Part shown: one piece after another, positions 10,901 to 18,902 of the stretch
How the letters are laid out: each line of letters opens with the position of its first letter
Position numbering within the stretch: position 1 is the first letter of the stretch
From: Sphacelaria rigidula
Taxonomy: Eukaryota; Phaeophyceae; Sphacelariales
Direction of reading: 5' to 3'
Assembly (NCBI GenBank): GCA_964200075.2
Contig: CAXNAA020000560.1
Coordinates: 1-20,170, forward strand
DNA: 20,170 nucleotides
Made by a program: the position numbers and the translations under genes
Notes under the pieces: generated by a model
Seen by the model: only the letters and a program-made list of their open reading frames with translations
Told to the model about the DNA's origin: nothing
Database searches by the model: none

Positions 10901-13900
10901 AGAGGACTGCCCGTTTCACTTGGTCAGTATGGTTTTTGAATTGGCGAATCATTCTTTAGCGCTAAGGCGTGTAAAATAACCAGAAAAATGCATGGAGGTC
11001 GGCTGCAAGCCCCATCCTAGAGGCGTGCTGGGGTATGAAGGTTGCGAAGGTCAGGTGGCGAAGGGGTACACGCATTGACCAATGGTGGACAACGACACAT
11101 CACTATGCACTTCAAGACCTACTACGGAAAAACCTGTCACTCCGTCAAAAGGGAGAGCAGGGTAAGCCGCGCAGCGAGGGAAGTTATCAGAATAATGTGT
11201 GCGCACGCAACGCGATTTCGACGGGTTTCACCTGAATCTCTTGCTGGAAAACCTAGCGAAGCCGTCGCGATAGAGGTAGGCCGTCAGCGGGCGGAAGCTG
11301 GTGACCAGCAGGTACAAACGAAGGTCGAACTTCTTCCCGCCAACGAGAAAAGGGTTGGACACATACCGCTGCACTACAAATGATCCAGGATTTGTCGGAT
11401 CGTTACTGGTCAATTCGAGGAAGGGCGACAGACGGTTGGCACGAAACAATATCAGGCACGAAACGATTTTCAAGTCGTTGTCAGCGACTTACTCTGGTCA
11501 CGATTTACCGCGTCGGATCACGCGTTCGCTGCGAAGACATCGCAACCGAGAGCATTCAGAGGCGGAGGGGCGGATTGGTAATGAAGTAGCTCGAAATTGG
11601 GGCAGGGCACAATAATTCGAGGAAAGGTCGTGCCGCCAACGCATTACCTACAACCAGTATTTCCGAGGTACTGAAGTAGTGCTGCTCTCGCGGTGTGAGC
11701 GGTTCAAATAATAATACGCGCGAAGTGCACGAGCCAGAGGTAAGCTCCTTGCAGTACATTTTTGTGTTGATTTGGTTTACAAGATATGAACAGGCGAGCC
11801 CTCGCCTATGCATCGGTGGAGGGAAACAAACTTTTGCGGGATCGCCCTGCTGTTCCTCGTCTCACCGTCGCATATTTCGCGATTGATATGGCCTGGCCCA
11901 TGCCTTCACGTCCATGAGTTTGGAGAACATGAATATTCCCCGGCCTTCCGCGGATCCTGACGGTTTCATGATCCAGATACCACCAGTGTCTCTGAACTCC
12001 TCCACGAACAATGCGTAGTCCTACGTTGACGATCAGTCGACCCGTTCGATATCAGGCAAGATGAACCAGATGAAACGAAATGGTTCGATCAGCGTTGGAC
12101 GTTTCGGATATGCTGCTGATGTCCAGAGTCCAATCGGTGACACCCGCCACGTTTGGGGAGAGTTTCAAAACACGCGGGTCTGAATATTGTGATGGCAGAC
12201 TCCCGAGTTGTCGCGAAATGAATGGCCATCGCTTGCAAAGCTTCTGCTTTAAAGGATACTCGTGGCAAGCGTAGGGGTGTTACCTTTGGCAGCTCGAAAC
12301 TGACGGGGAAGAAATTGTAGCCGTGTGCCTCGGTTAGGTCGCCTTGCGACAAAAGCGTAGCTCGCCGTTTCTTCAAATTCTTCAACATAAGGTCCTTGCC
12401 ACACAGGCATGTTCATAGTCAAAGCACACGAAGTTTTGCCGATAGTCGAGATTCAGTCGCAGTGCACAATAATCATGCATCAGTGGCATGAGAACATGCC
12501 ACTGACTTTGGATTGGAATCGCAATGTCCATCGAGATAAGCTTCATTTATCGTTTACGATGTGGACACTCACTCGTGATTGAAAACCATCAATATTTTTC
12601 ACGCAGACGTTCGAGTAGACAATTGGAGAACAGGGTTTGAGTTCCCAGTGGGAACAAGAGTCAAATTGCTAGGCAGGCAAAACGAATTCACCGTGGTAGT
12701 CAAATCGTCGTTGTTTAAACACATGGTCCATCTCATCGCAAAGTGCAGACTACCAGCAGTAGTCTATACATTTCCTTACGGACGTATGGCAGCTGAGTAC
12801 CTTTCGGCAAAGTTCCTTGCTGTTGCGGAAGTGGTTAACCTTTTGCCAAGGGGCGAGCTTCCTCGCAAATCTCATCGTTTCCACTGCCCACTTCGTGTAG
12901 CTCCAGTGTACATCCCACTGTTTCTCACTCGCCATCTCTCCATCCTTTCGATCCGGCCCTCCTGTCACCTCTGCCGCGTTTTCTGCTCCTATTATATCCG
13001 GACGGGAGTTGGATTCCTCAGAACCATACTCGTTCGAATTGAGAGTGTGGATGCAGGTGTCCTCCCTGATACCTTCTAACTCTTCCTGTGGCTGCTCCAA
13101 CCCCGCCTCAGCTGTTTGTTCTTCTGTAGGTCCTAGTTTGTCCCGTCCCGTCATAGTCAGTTCTGCGTCACTCACACGAGGAGGGCACGCTGGCTTCCAT
13201 CCACGCGATTTCATTACCTGCACTCAAGTCACGTGAGAAACCGACGTATACTGGGTAGCTTTTCACCACGCGCGGTCCGTCTATCAGGTCAACGGCACCT
13301 CATGCGACTCGTGCTTGGGCGGAGACATTCCCCCCGATACCGCAAGGGTGGGGGGTCAACATCACGGTCATATGTAGGGCTGTGAACTGGACCAGTTTAT
13401 ACTGTCGATTAAACTGGAACTGGAGTGAACCTGGAACTGTCGACGAGGGCGCCAGTTTATCCGGTTTATTTGAGGTTTGCCGTTACCGGCTATTTTTATA
13501 CCAATTTTAGTATGGTGGGTTTATAATGAGGGTGATTGATATACGAATTTGAATGCACAACTGAGGCCTACACTTTGCGGTGGCAGAGGAATATGGAATA
13601 TCAGTTGAGACGGAGGGCACTTCGAAGGCGTCCACGGATTTTTTTGCGTCAATGACGCGTGAAGTAGCGGTGCGCAGCTTCATGATTCGTCTTCCGTGTT
13701 TTGGTCGAGTTGTACAGTGTAGGTCCGGCGTTCCGTCGTAGTACTATACATAGTACATGAAGAACGGGTTTGTTCTGGGTCAGTCACTAGCTGACTACTT
13801 CAGGTGTGTTCTGCTTTTTTGTCCCGTCTGCTTTGATGGGACCTCGTGGTTCTGTAGTTTTCCGTTTTTTTCGGCCGTAGCGTGTAGGTCGACGGCTCGT

Positions 13901-16485
13901 CTGCCGAATGAGGATAATGAGAGAGAGAAAAAAGAGTTGTGACTTATATGCGGCGAGACGCTTGATGCGGAACTGCCGAGCGCCAAACCCCAACTGCCAA
14001 TTTCCAACTGCATGATGAAGAGCGTTTTAAGCATGATGAAGCACGTGCTCACTTCACCTGGGTTTGCTACAGCGGGTATATGCCAAGGTTTGTCGTTTCA
14101 TTGTGCCAAGGTTTGTCATTTCATTGCACGATATCCGAAGAAAAAAATAACAGACAACGGTGACCCGCGACCACAAAATACAAGATACATCACGATTTGC
14201 TTTTCAACTACATACGTGTTGGTCGGCCCGGGCATGCATAATTTTGCGCTCTTTAACCCCACGGGGTGCAGCCACCCTCCGCTCCTGAGTCTCTGCTGCT
14301 GCATGCTACATATGAATGATTTTCGAGTTGCTCACCCTCTGCATGAGGTTTTAATGTCATATCAGCCTGTTTACCTCCGCAATGAGCGATGTCACATTTT
14401 TCACAACTATCCACATTTTTGAAGGGAGAACAAGCCAAATACGGTGGCGGCGCTCCCGCGAGGCCCCCTCACCAGCCGGGGAGGGGCCGTTGGGGCTCGA
14501 CCGCGGCTTCGCCGCCCGCCGCCGATGTTTTCCCAGTTAATTGGCGAAGCCGACTAAGTGAGAAAACATCGATGTACTGGCCGCTGGCGCGGCCGGTTTA
14601 AACTTAAGTGGTCAGAGCTGCCGGTTCACAGCCCTAGCTAGCTATATGGGCTTCACGCAGAATCTCGACGGAATGACGCTTTCAGCTGGGGCAGGAAGTG
14701 CTAGGGAGGTAAGTCTAGTGCTATGCCCGGGAATATGTGGGAAGCACCACATAATAGGGGGAAAATCCCACAAGTGCCTGTCGAGGAATCATCTTTTCAC
14801 ATCGGCGACACCATGAGATAATTTGCATGCCTCATTGACGGAAGGTCCCGGGTTCGATTCCCGGCTCCCACCATAAAGCGACTCAAACTTGAGTCGGGAG
14901 AAAACAGCCGTAAAATGGTGAGGGACCACAAAACTTTCAGCAAGACAACCGCATGGTTGTCCATGCGCACACGGCCATTTGGCTACCTCCCAAAATGCCT
15001 CCGGAGGGTTGCGCGGCCTTCCAGAGGAAAAACAAGCCTCCGGAGGCCTTTTACCTCTCTGGAGGAAACCAAACACTACCGACCTGGAGGGCCTCGCACC
15101 CCTCCGGAGGAATTCGGGTATGCGCGGCCCTCCAGAGGCAAAAACAAGCCTCCGGAGGCGTTTAATCCCTCTGGAGGAACCAAGAATTTCCTCTGGAGGG
15201 CCGCGCACCCCTCCGGTGGTGTTCAATTCCTCTGGAGGCTCGAAAAGTTTACCCACCTGGAGGAATTTTAGGGGTAGCCAAATGGCCGCGTGTGTGGACA
15301 TGGATCCGTGACCGGTAAATGGCACTTGGGCATTCAGATTCATGCTGTTGTACGCGTTTTCAATAAACTGTGCAGCGTCAGCACCCTTTCTGCCAGCTAC
15401 ATCCTCAATAAACGTGACAAATTCCTCGGCAGGGGGTGCATAGCGCATTGCTCTGGGCATGAAAAAGATGCAGAATTTCGTATCGAACGCACCTGGTACA
15501 CAAGGCCCCTGAACTCTGTGCGAAAGTAAAATTTTCCCAACTTCCTTCGTTGCAGCCACATCCGCCTCTTCTCTCGACTATTGGTTTCGAAGGGCCAATC
15601 GTCAGGGATACCTCTACTTGGCACCAACTCGGAGTAACCGTCATCGTATACTGCAAATATACACATGCAGACGTCAGGGAAAAATGAGTGTCGACACAGT
15701 CACGTTTGATGTTTTTGATTCTTCCCGCGGAGCAGGGAAGAGCTTGCGAACGCAGCGGACCAGTTGCAATCTCCAAAGTATAGTCAGCCTTTCCTTTCGT
15801 GGACGGTGATCGTGTGCGCAATGTTTCAACTTTCGGCGCATGCCATCGACCACTTCCTCTGCTCCGTCCGAAATAGTTTGAACATCGCAAACTACCGTGT
15901 GATCTACAACCTCACCATCCTCCATCTATTTGGGCAGTCCTGTCCGGTGTTTTTGGTGGGCAACAAGTTGGAATTGGCGCTGTACTGCACCGTGGTGTAC
16001 GCATGTCGAGATTCGCGTCCTACTTGCAGCGTACAGTACAGCATATTATATCACGACACCCCTAAAACGCGAGAGCTTCTCTCCCGCGTGTACAAGAGGC
16101 TTCATTGTGCGGTCCTGGGGCATGATGTTCAGCATTTGTGTTGTCACGTACTAATGTTCACGACTTCAACGGAACAGCCCGCTCTCGAGTACCCACCATC
16201 ATGGTGATCACTCTCGCCGCCAATTCCCGCAGGTCGTGGGTCTCCTGTCTCACAAGACCCAGACAGCGAAGCCTGCGAGGTGGACGAAGCCGCTTGAGTC
16301 CAAGGCGACGACACGACCAACGCGCTACGCTCGGCGGGTGCTGCAGTACAGTTCTTATTGGCGGAAGTTCGCCGTACATGAGGTGCCCGAGGGACTGTAG
16401 GGACAGTTTGCCAAGGCCAAACACCTGCCGCAACAGTGAAGCGGCGTCGCCTCGCGAGAAGTTGATTATTGCGGCTGCTCTCCAT
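1579..16485 (-). CDS. TTLL9-like: TTLL9-type tubulin polyglutamylase, ten-exon gene (whole span)
   Basis: Predicted tubulin-tyrosine-ligase-like enzyme, about 688 residues. The family uses ATP to add glutamates to side chains of tubulin tails. TTLL9 orthologues (e.g. Chlamydomonas TPG1) act on axonemal tubulin and affect flagellar beating. The exons are 16485-16197, 15650-15493, 13217-12801, 12394-12284, 12020-11866, 11405-11232, 10729-10640, 10337-10193, 7897-7743 and 1951-1579. All introns are GT-AG, all phases match, and the total is 2067 nt. Core motifs in family order are: [13 protein letters not shown] then KNLKKRR (about 275-299), the ATP-grasp lysine in WIMKPSG (K344), [20 protein letters not shown] (389-408), HLTN (448-451), the metal-binding E531 and N533 in [10 protein letters not shown], and VGGFDL (576-581). 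Human TTLL9 is roughly 440 residues; the excess here is an N-terminal extension, an acidic insert in exon 3 and a C-terminal tail. TTLL9 fits better than TTLL1 because of the RNxx[12 protein letters not shown] and LEVNASPSL segments. The first exon and the extreme C-terminus are the least certain parts. Confidence 0.9.
3026..3107 (+). repeat. 41-bp tandem duplication, two copies
   Basis: AGTAGATCGTTCCTCG starts copy one at 3026 and AGTAGATCGTTTCTCG starts copy two at 3067. Both copies end in CAGAAA. The copies are diverged by several substitutions. Confidence 0.85.
4751..4792 (+). repeat. 7-bp minisatellite (TGTGCCG)6
   Basis: Five perfect units and one variant unit (TGTGTCG) of a 7-bp repeat, giving 42 bp. 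It creates Cys-rich repetitive peptides in overlapping open frames, which are artefacts. Confidence 0.95.
5321..5426. mobile_element. piggyBac-like MITE, 106 bp, flanked by TTAA
   Basis: TTAA occurs at both ends (5321-5324 and 5423-5426). The inward termini read CCCTTAGAC and, on the opposite strand, CCCTTTGAC. About 32 bp of imperfect terminal inverted repeat ends in GCCATCTG / GTCCATCTG. TTAA target duplication with CCCTT-type termini is the signature of the piggyBac superfamily. The element has no coding capacity and would need a transposase elsewhere. Confidence 0.7.
6101..6736. repeat. Full-length foldback element, two arms of about 310 bp
   Basis: The sequence from about 6101 is repeated in reverse complement up to about 6736, centred near 6418. 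The outer ends read GAGACTTTCCTCGAAAATGG and the inverse of GAGTCTTCTCGAAAATGG. Inner matching blocks include ACATCGCGGTGAGG, GTTTATTTGTGT, and GGCTTCCCCGGGGCGTGAAG versus GGCTTCCCAAGGGTGTGAAG. The arms have diverged, more so toward the centre. Opposed open frames inside (6364-6627 plus, 6390-6623 minus) reflect the two arms. No transposase motif is visible. Confidence 0.8.
6844..6908 (+). repeat. Short direct repeat GTGAGGCCGCGAGAG, two copies
   Basis: The 15-bp block GTGAGGCCGCGAGAG, preceded by GCCCC, occurs twice with a period of about 43 bp. No function is apparent. Confidence 0.85.
7743..7897 (-). CDS. TTLL9-like: TTLL9-like exon 9 (catalytic metal-binding motif)
   Basis: The exon follows acceptor ATGGTAAG and ends at the strong donor GGCAG|GTGAGT in phase 2. 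It encodes [20 protein letters not shown], then [17 protein letters not shown] and [13 protein letters not shown]. This is the hallmark F-G-x-D-x-x-x-D / P-W-L-L-E-V-N-x-S-P-S block. E531 and N533 of the model are the predicted Mg2+ ligands. Confidence 0.95.
8741..8800 (+). repeat. 14-bp tandem repeat, four copies
   Basis: The unit TACAATCAATGTGA repeats at 8741, 8755, 8769 (one substitution) and 8783, followed by a partial unit. It is a minisatellite within intron 8. Confidence 0.95.
9566..9607 (+). repeat. CA repeat followed by 20-base G tract
   Basis: A short (CA)n run is followed after TTTA by 20 consecutive G (9588-9607). G-runs of about ten also occur near 3660 and 19898, so long G homopolymers are a habit of this genome. 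The exact length may be affected by sequencing. Confidence 0.9.
10193..10337 (-). CDS. TTLL9-like: TTLL9-like exon 8
   Basis: The exon begins after CGCACCCAG and ends at TTTGAG|GTAGAA. It enters in phase 2 and leaves in phase 0. It encodes [14 protein letters not shown], then [20 protein letters not shown] and [12 protein letters not shown]. The family equivalents are the Q-R-F-R-Q-Y-L helix, the F-R-D-I-D helix and the I-I-S-D-K-x-C-F-E strand. The next residues of the motif (LFGYDVMVD) lie 2.3 kb away in exon 9. Confidence 0.92.
10640..10729 (-). CDS. TTLL9-like: TTLL9-like exon 7 (HLTN motif; alternative acceptor)
   Basis: It encodes [21 protein letters not shown] and ends ASGRKW. HLTN is the nucleotide-site motif shared by TTLL enzymes. 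The donor AAATG|GTACGC (phase 2) makes the Trp codon with the first G of exon 8, so KW-NIKKF aligns with KW-TLQRF of TTLL9. The acceptor is a NAGNAG tandem (AAGTAG). Starting at 10726 instead of 10729 removes one Ser and keeps the frame. A second in-frame donor at 10606/10605 would require phase 0 and fits exon 8 less well. Confidence 0.88.
11232..11405 (-). CDS. TTLL9-like: TTLL9-like exon 6 (QRY / KFDLR block)
   Basis: This exon is the clearest homology in the window. [32 protein letters not shown] and [13 protein letters not shown] form the central TTL/ATP-grasp block. They match TTLL9 almost position by position, including the Arg of the KFDLR motif. The acceptor is TTGACCAG and the donor TTCAG|GTGAAA. 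It begins and ends in phase 2 and is 174 nt long. Confidence 0.96.
11866..12020 (-). CDS. TTLL9-like: TTLL9-like exon 5 (ATP-binding lysine)
   Basis: The exon runs from acceptor CAACGTAG to donor CGACG|GTGAGA. It starts in phase 0 and ends in phase 2. It encodes [11 protein letters not shown] followed by [16 protein letters not shown], the TTL-family ATP-binding lysine and glycine-rich loop (K344 in this model), then [12 protein letters not shown]. The split last codon (CG + T) becomes Arg with exon 6. All residues expected at this loop are present, which argues for an active enzyme. Confidence 0.94.
12284..12394 (-). CDS. TTLL9-like: TTLL9-like exon 4
   Basis: A 37-codon exon, phase 0 at both ends, between acceptor TGGCAAG and donor CCAAAG|GTAACA. 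It encodes [11 protein letters not shown], then a short linker, then [12 protein letters not shown]. These correspond to the family's K-D-x-M-x-K-N-x-K-R segment and the F-x-P-x-T/S-F-x-L/M-P motif just before the ATP-grasp region. It joins cleanly to exon 3 (CRK|DLM) and exon 5 ([12 protein letters not shown]), as in TTLL1 and TTLL9. Confidence 0.92.
12801..13217 (-). CDS. TTLL9-like: TTLL9-like exon 3 (with acidic insertion)
   Basis: Acceptor GAGTGCAG is at 13218 and donor CGAAAG|GTACTC is at 12801/12800, phase 0 at both ends. It encodes 139 residues. VMKSRGWKP comes first, then about 90 residues rich in E, Q, G, N and S (about 159-249). The TTL core then resumes with [10 protein letters not shown], and ends with [13 protein letters not shown], which matches the NHFRNHYELTRK block of TTLL9. 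Homologues have only a few residues between the GW pair and the W-D-x-x-W segment, so the insert is probably a surface loop specific to this lineage. The reading frame is open throughout, so an unspliced intron is possible but not required. Confidence 0.88.
14081..14126 (+). repeat. 23-bp tandem duplication
   Basis: TGCCAAGGTTTGTCGTTTCA and TGCCAAGGTTTGTCATTTCA (each plus TTG) lie back to back with one difference, inside the hAT-like element. Confidence 0.95.
14463..14571. other. GC-rich structured block with interleaved complementary segments
   Basis: A hairpin-capable segment (GGCCCCCTC ... GAGGGGCC, 14463-14489) is followed by four 10-mers in the order A-B-A'-B'. CGGCTTCGCC (14504-14513) is complementary to GGCGAAGCCG (14543-14552), and CGATGTTTTC (14523-14532) to GAAAACATCG (14562-14571). 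Such interleaving can form an H-type pseudoknot in RNA. Base composition is much richer in GC than the flanks. No function is claimed. Confidence 0.6.
14841..14873 (+). pseudogene. tRNA 3'-half relic
   Basis: It contains a perfect T-arm (CCGGG-TTCGATT-CCCGG, 14848-14864) with a canonical B box, followed by an acceptor-like CTCCCAC. The matching 5' acceptor strand (GTGGGAG) and an A box are not found at tRNA spacing upstream, so this is a fragment or tRNA-derived repeat, not a functional tRNA gene. A hairpin GACTCAA-AC-TTGAGTC follows at about 14880-14895. Confidence 0.6.
14958..15300. mobile_element. TIR element with array of CCTCYGGAGG palindromes (343 bp)
   Basis: The ends form an imperfect inverted repeat of about 44 bp (core CGGCCATTTGGCTACC at left, inverse at right). 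Between them about 13 copies of CCTCCGGAGG or a one- or two-base variant (CCTCTGGAGG, CCTCCAGAGG) recur at roughly 20-25 bp spacing. Each is itself palindromic. Several plus-strand frames read through as repetitive PPE/SGG peptides, which is a by-product. A possible 4-bp flanking ATGG duplication is weak. The superfamily is unknown. Confidence 0.75.
15493..15650 (-). CDS. TTLL9-like: TTLL9-like exon 2
   Basis: The exon begins after a good acceptor (TATATTTGCAG, 15660-15651) and ends at CCAG|GTGCGT. It encodes an acidic stretch ([13 protein letters not shown]), a basic segment ([12 protein letters not shown]), then [11 protein letters not shown]. Spliced in phase 0 to exon 3, this gives [18 protein letters not shown]. 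That matches the first conserved block of TTLL9 proteins, where an F-K/R-T segment leads into a short helix and a GW pair. The join crosses a 2.3 kb intron carrying three mobile-element relics. Two competing frames through this stretch lack a matching partner exon. Confidence 0.75.
16197..16485 (-). CDS. TTLL9-like: TTLL9-like exon 1 (start, low-complexity N-terminus)
   Basis: The proposed start ATG is at 16485. It has A at -3 and G at +4, and an in-frame TGA lies just upstream, so the exon cannot extend further in this frame. It encodes a basic start ([15 protein letters not shown]) followed by a Ser/Ala-rich linker ending in the acidic GGESDHHD. No domain is visible. The donor GATG|GTGGGT is phase 1, which is what exon 2 needs. 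A shorter version beginning at the acceptor-like TACTGCAG (16341) with an upstream 5' exon cannot be excluded. Assignment rests on phase fit, composition and position, not on homology. Confidence 0.5.
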
Positions 16486-18902
16486 GATACTTGGAGTTCA
16501 GTGCACGATGTTGCGCTGGGAAATAATGGGAAGCGTCGAAAGAGTGTCCAAGTTTGAATTTCGGCCGTTTCAAGACAAGCCACCTGCTCACTCTTGCGCA
16601 GGACAGCATGCCCGGGCGACGATCATGCATGATCGAGTGCGAAGAAAATTAGTATTACTGGCAGCACAAACTTGCGGGTTAAATGGACTATTCGGCGACA
16701 CTCTCGGTCTGTTTCGGATGTACATGAACAGGCCTATCTTGTACGCACGATCGATGAAGACCCGATCCTGAAGATCGAACCGTGGCCATGCCACGCAGTT
16801 GCTTCAAGTCATGATACAATATTGTCAAGATGCCGACGTAAGCAGGATTTAATAAAGTACTCTAGTGTACTTTCTGCTTTTCAAAATAGGATACATTTTA
16901 CACAACTAGCCACCAGAGGATATAGTGCCCATAAAAAACATAATATTTTTATGATAATACTTGTTTGGGCGGGCGAGTCCGTACGGCATGATCACGGGTC
17001 TGATTGATGAAGGCAATATGAAGGATATCATAAAACAGAGGACCATGAGACCGAGCGTAGTAGAGCAGGGAAAAGCTGAACAAGCGTGAAGGAGATGGAA
17101 GAGGTGTAGAGGAACAGCAAAGTGTACAGGTGAATAGGCTCATTGCTCTCCTGGGTAAGTCTAATGTTGGTTTTGATGTAAATTTCAAGCAGTGGTGTCC
17201 CCTTGCTCATGTTGACCGATTTAAAAAAAATGCAACAGCTGTTGTCCAGTTTGAATTTCACCAGTCGAGCAGCCCGGTGTTCTTCGTTTGTTGGTATCAT
17301 CCGTTATTGCGCAGTAGCCAGATGAGATTGGCATAACTGCTGATGCTATCATAATCTTGCTAGTCAGCAAGGATCTGCAATGTGTCCCACGCTTGATGTT
17401 TCAGACAAATGTAGCTCTACAGTCCGCAATACAAACAATTTTTGCTCGTCTCTAATTGCTGAAAAGTGGCAGTTTGAATTTCAGGGGCGGCTTTGATAAT
17501 GACAGATTTGACAAGCGGTAATGATGTGAACGACACGAGCGCTGTGAAAACTGTGAGTTGTGTCTCAGTTAGACTAGGCAAGATGGCAGTAGTATTGCTT
17601 TGTCCACATCGCATATGAACAAGTCTAGATTTTTCACGTTGCCCCAGCACACTGAGAAAGACGCGCACTGGTCGTCTGCCTTTGCTGCTTTTTTTACCTT
17701 TGGAATCCTTCATCGTGCTCACTTAGTCATGCTGTTGCACGAGGTCACCGTTCGCGTCAAGGCATTGAGGCATCTACCTCAGCAGTTTTTTCATGAGGAG
17801 AAAGAGAGAGCATCACTATTGTCCAAGGCTGCAGGCTCTCCGTCAGGTATATACTAGTGCGCTTCTTTCTATGCATATGCTGAGCGATTGATCGACATGG
17901 CACTGTCAGTTCCATGTACAAATTTTGTACCCTCAGTATGACCAGTACAGTAAGTAACGGTTATGACGGCAATATCTCGGAACAATTTTGAAATCTTCAT
18001 GCTGAAGCCATGTCTTGTCGGGACAGAAGCATCAATTTGCCAAACATCAAACATCATTATGATATTTACAACCTGACCTTGATCTCGGCAACATTGCTCT
18101 CCCCGCCCCCCCCAAGCAGAAAGCCAAAAAGTCGCTGTGAGCTCACGAACAGTTTGCTCTTGAAAGGGGAACATGACCTCAGCAACCGCAGGGGCGCATC
18201 CAAATATGCGACACACCCCTACGTAACCGTCATGAAGCTGAGAGCCCCACCACACTACAAAGCTAAACAAACAAACATGCTATAGCTCGAACCCTAGCTG
18301 CTTATCGGCTAGGTACGATGAGCTTGGTTTTTGGTCGACTCTACTCGAAATTGAACGCAGGAGGCCAGGAGGCCACCTTTCCTCCCCAGTTCTTATATTT
18401 CCGCAAAACCAATACTGCGATATACTCGTACAGTATAGATCAGCAAGGGCTAGAGTTAAGGCTAGAGAATGCGTGCGTGCGGCGGGTGTTTGGGGTCATT
18501 TCGAAGTTCGGTGTGTAGATGAGAGATACTGTACTGGAATAATGGCCACCGCAAGAAATTTCGCATCTTCGCACTTCTCCGCAGATCTGGAATACAGCGA
18601 ATCTGGCAAGACTCAAACGTGGTAATCGTTGGCGCACAACCTGTTTGCAAAGGGATTTTGCAAAGTGCCTTTTATCGTCCCAATAGGACAGACCCTGAAT
18701 TTTGATCGCGCTCGTGTACGTGCGGCACGGGAGACTGAATATAAACGTTCTCGTTTGGTTTTGCAGCCGAGGCCCTGCGGTATATTTTGATAGACTACAC
18801 AAAACGGGTCACGCCTGACGTCCTGTCATACGGTTAACTTCTTACCTATACCTAGGGCATAGCAAGACAGCGTCCAGCCGTCGGAGATGCCTGAGAGCGC
18901 AG
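16486..18902. other. Upstream region of the TTLL9-like gene; no gene recognised
   Basis: This region lies 5' of the proposed TTLL9-like start and should include its promoter, but no convincing core element was seen. Open frames (for example 17417-17722 minus, 17869-18270 minus) are short and match no known family. No repeats of note were found except a small GGAGGCCA duplication near 18360-18380. Confidence 0.4.

Larger units (their letters stand above)
13375..14636. mobile_element. hAT-like non-autonomous DNA transposon
   Basis: The termini are TAGGGCTGTGAACTGG (13375-13390) and the inverse of TAGGGCTGTGAACCGG (14621-14636), a 16-bp inverted repeat with one mismatch. The TAGGG start is typical of hAT elements. 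Left subterminal DNA carries several AACTGG/CCAGTTT motifs in both orientations (13386-13470), like hAT transposase-binding repeats. Flanking octamers GTCATATG (13367-13374) and GCTATATG (14641-14648) match at 6 of 8 positions, but the right one is displaced by 4 nt, so target duplication is uncertain. No transposase frame is present. The element includes a 23-bp tandem duplication and a GC-rich structured block. Confidence 0.72.
13218..15492 (-). other. TTLL9-like intron 2 (2.3 kb, mobile-element cluster)
   Basis: It lies between exon 2 and exon 3, with donor GTGCGT and acceptor GAGTGCAG. Most of it is accounted for by the hAT-like element, the tRNA 3'-half relic and the palindrome-array element described separately. 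Without these insertions it would be only several hundred bases, similar to most other introns of this gene. Confidence 0.7.

Noticed and set aside
14596-14608. PmeI/AflII-like string GTTTAAACTTAAG resembling a vector polylinker
   Set aside because: The flanking bases do not continue as vector, and the site sits within the hAT-like element. Most likely coincidence.
14789-15559. 256-codon minus-strand open frame
   Set aside because: It spans the palindrome-array element and reads a tRNA T-arm antisense (the RESNPGP signature). Part of it overlaps exon 2 in a different frame, and no family match was seen.
15493-15650. Exon 2 as a ferlin/peroxin DysF-type domain
   Set aside because: The RRxW basic segment suggested it, but phase-matched joining to exon 3 gives a TTLL9 block, which explains it better.
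15764-16207. 147-codon plus-strand frame with a GTPase-like VGNKLEL motif
   Set aside because: The other Ras-family motifs (P-loop, DxxG) are absent. The resemblance is a single short coincidence inside intron 1.
17869-18270. 133-codon minus-strand open frame
   Set aside because: No domain, no splice support, and an equally long frame on the other strand.
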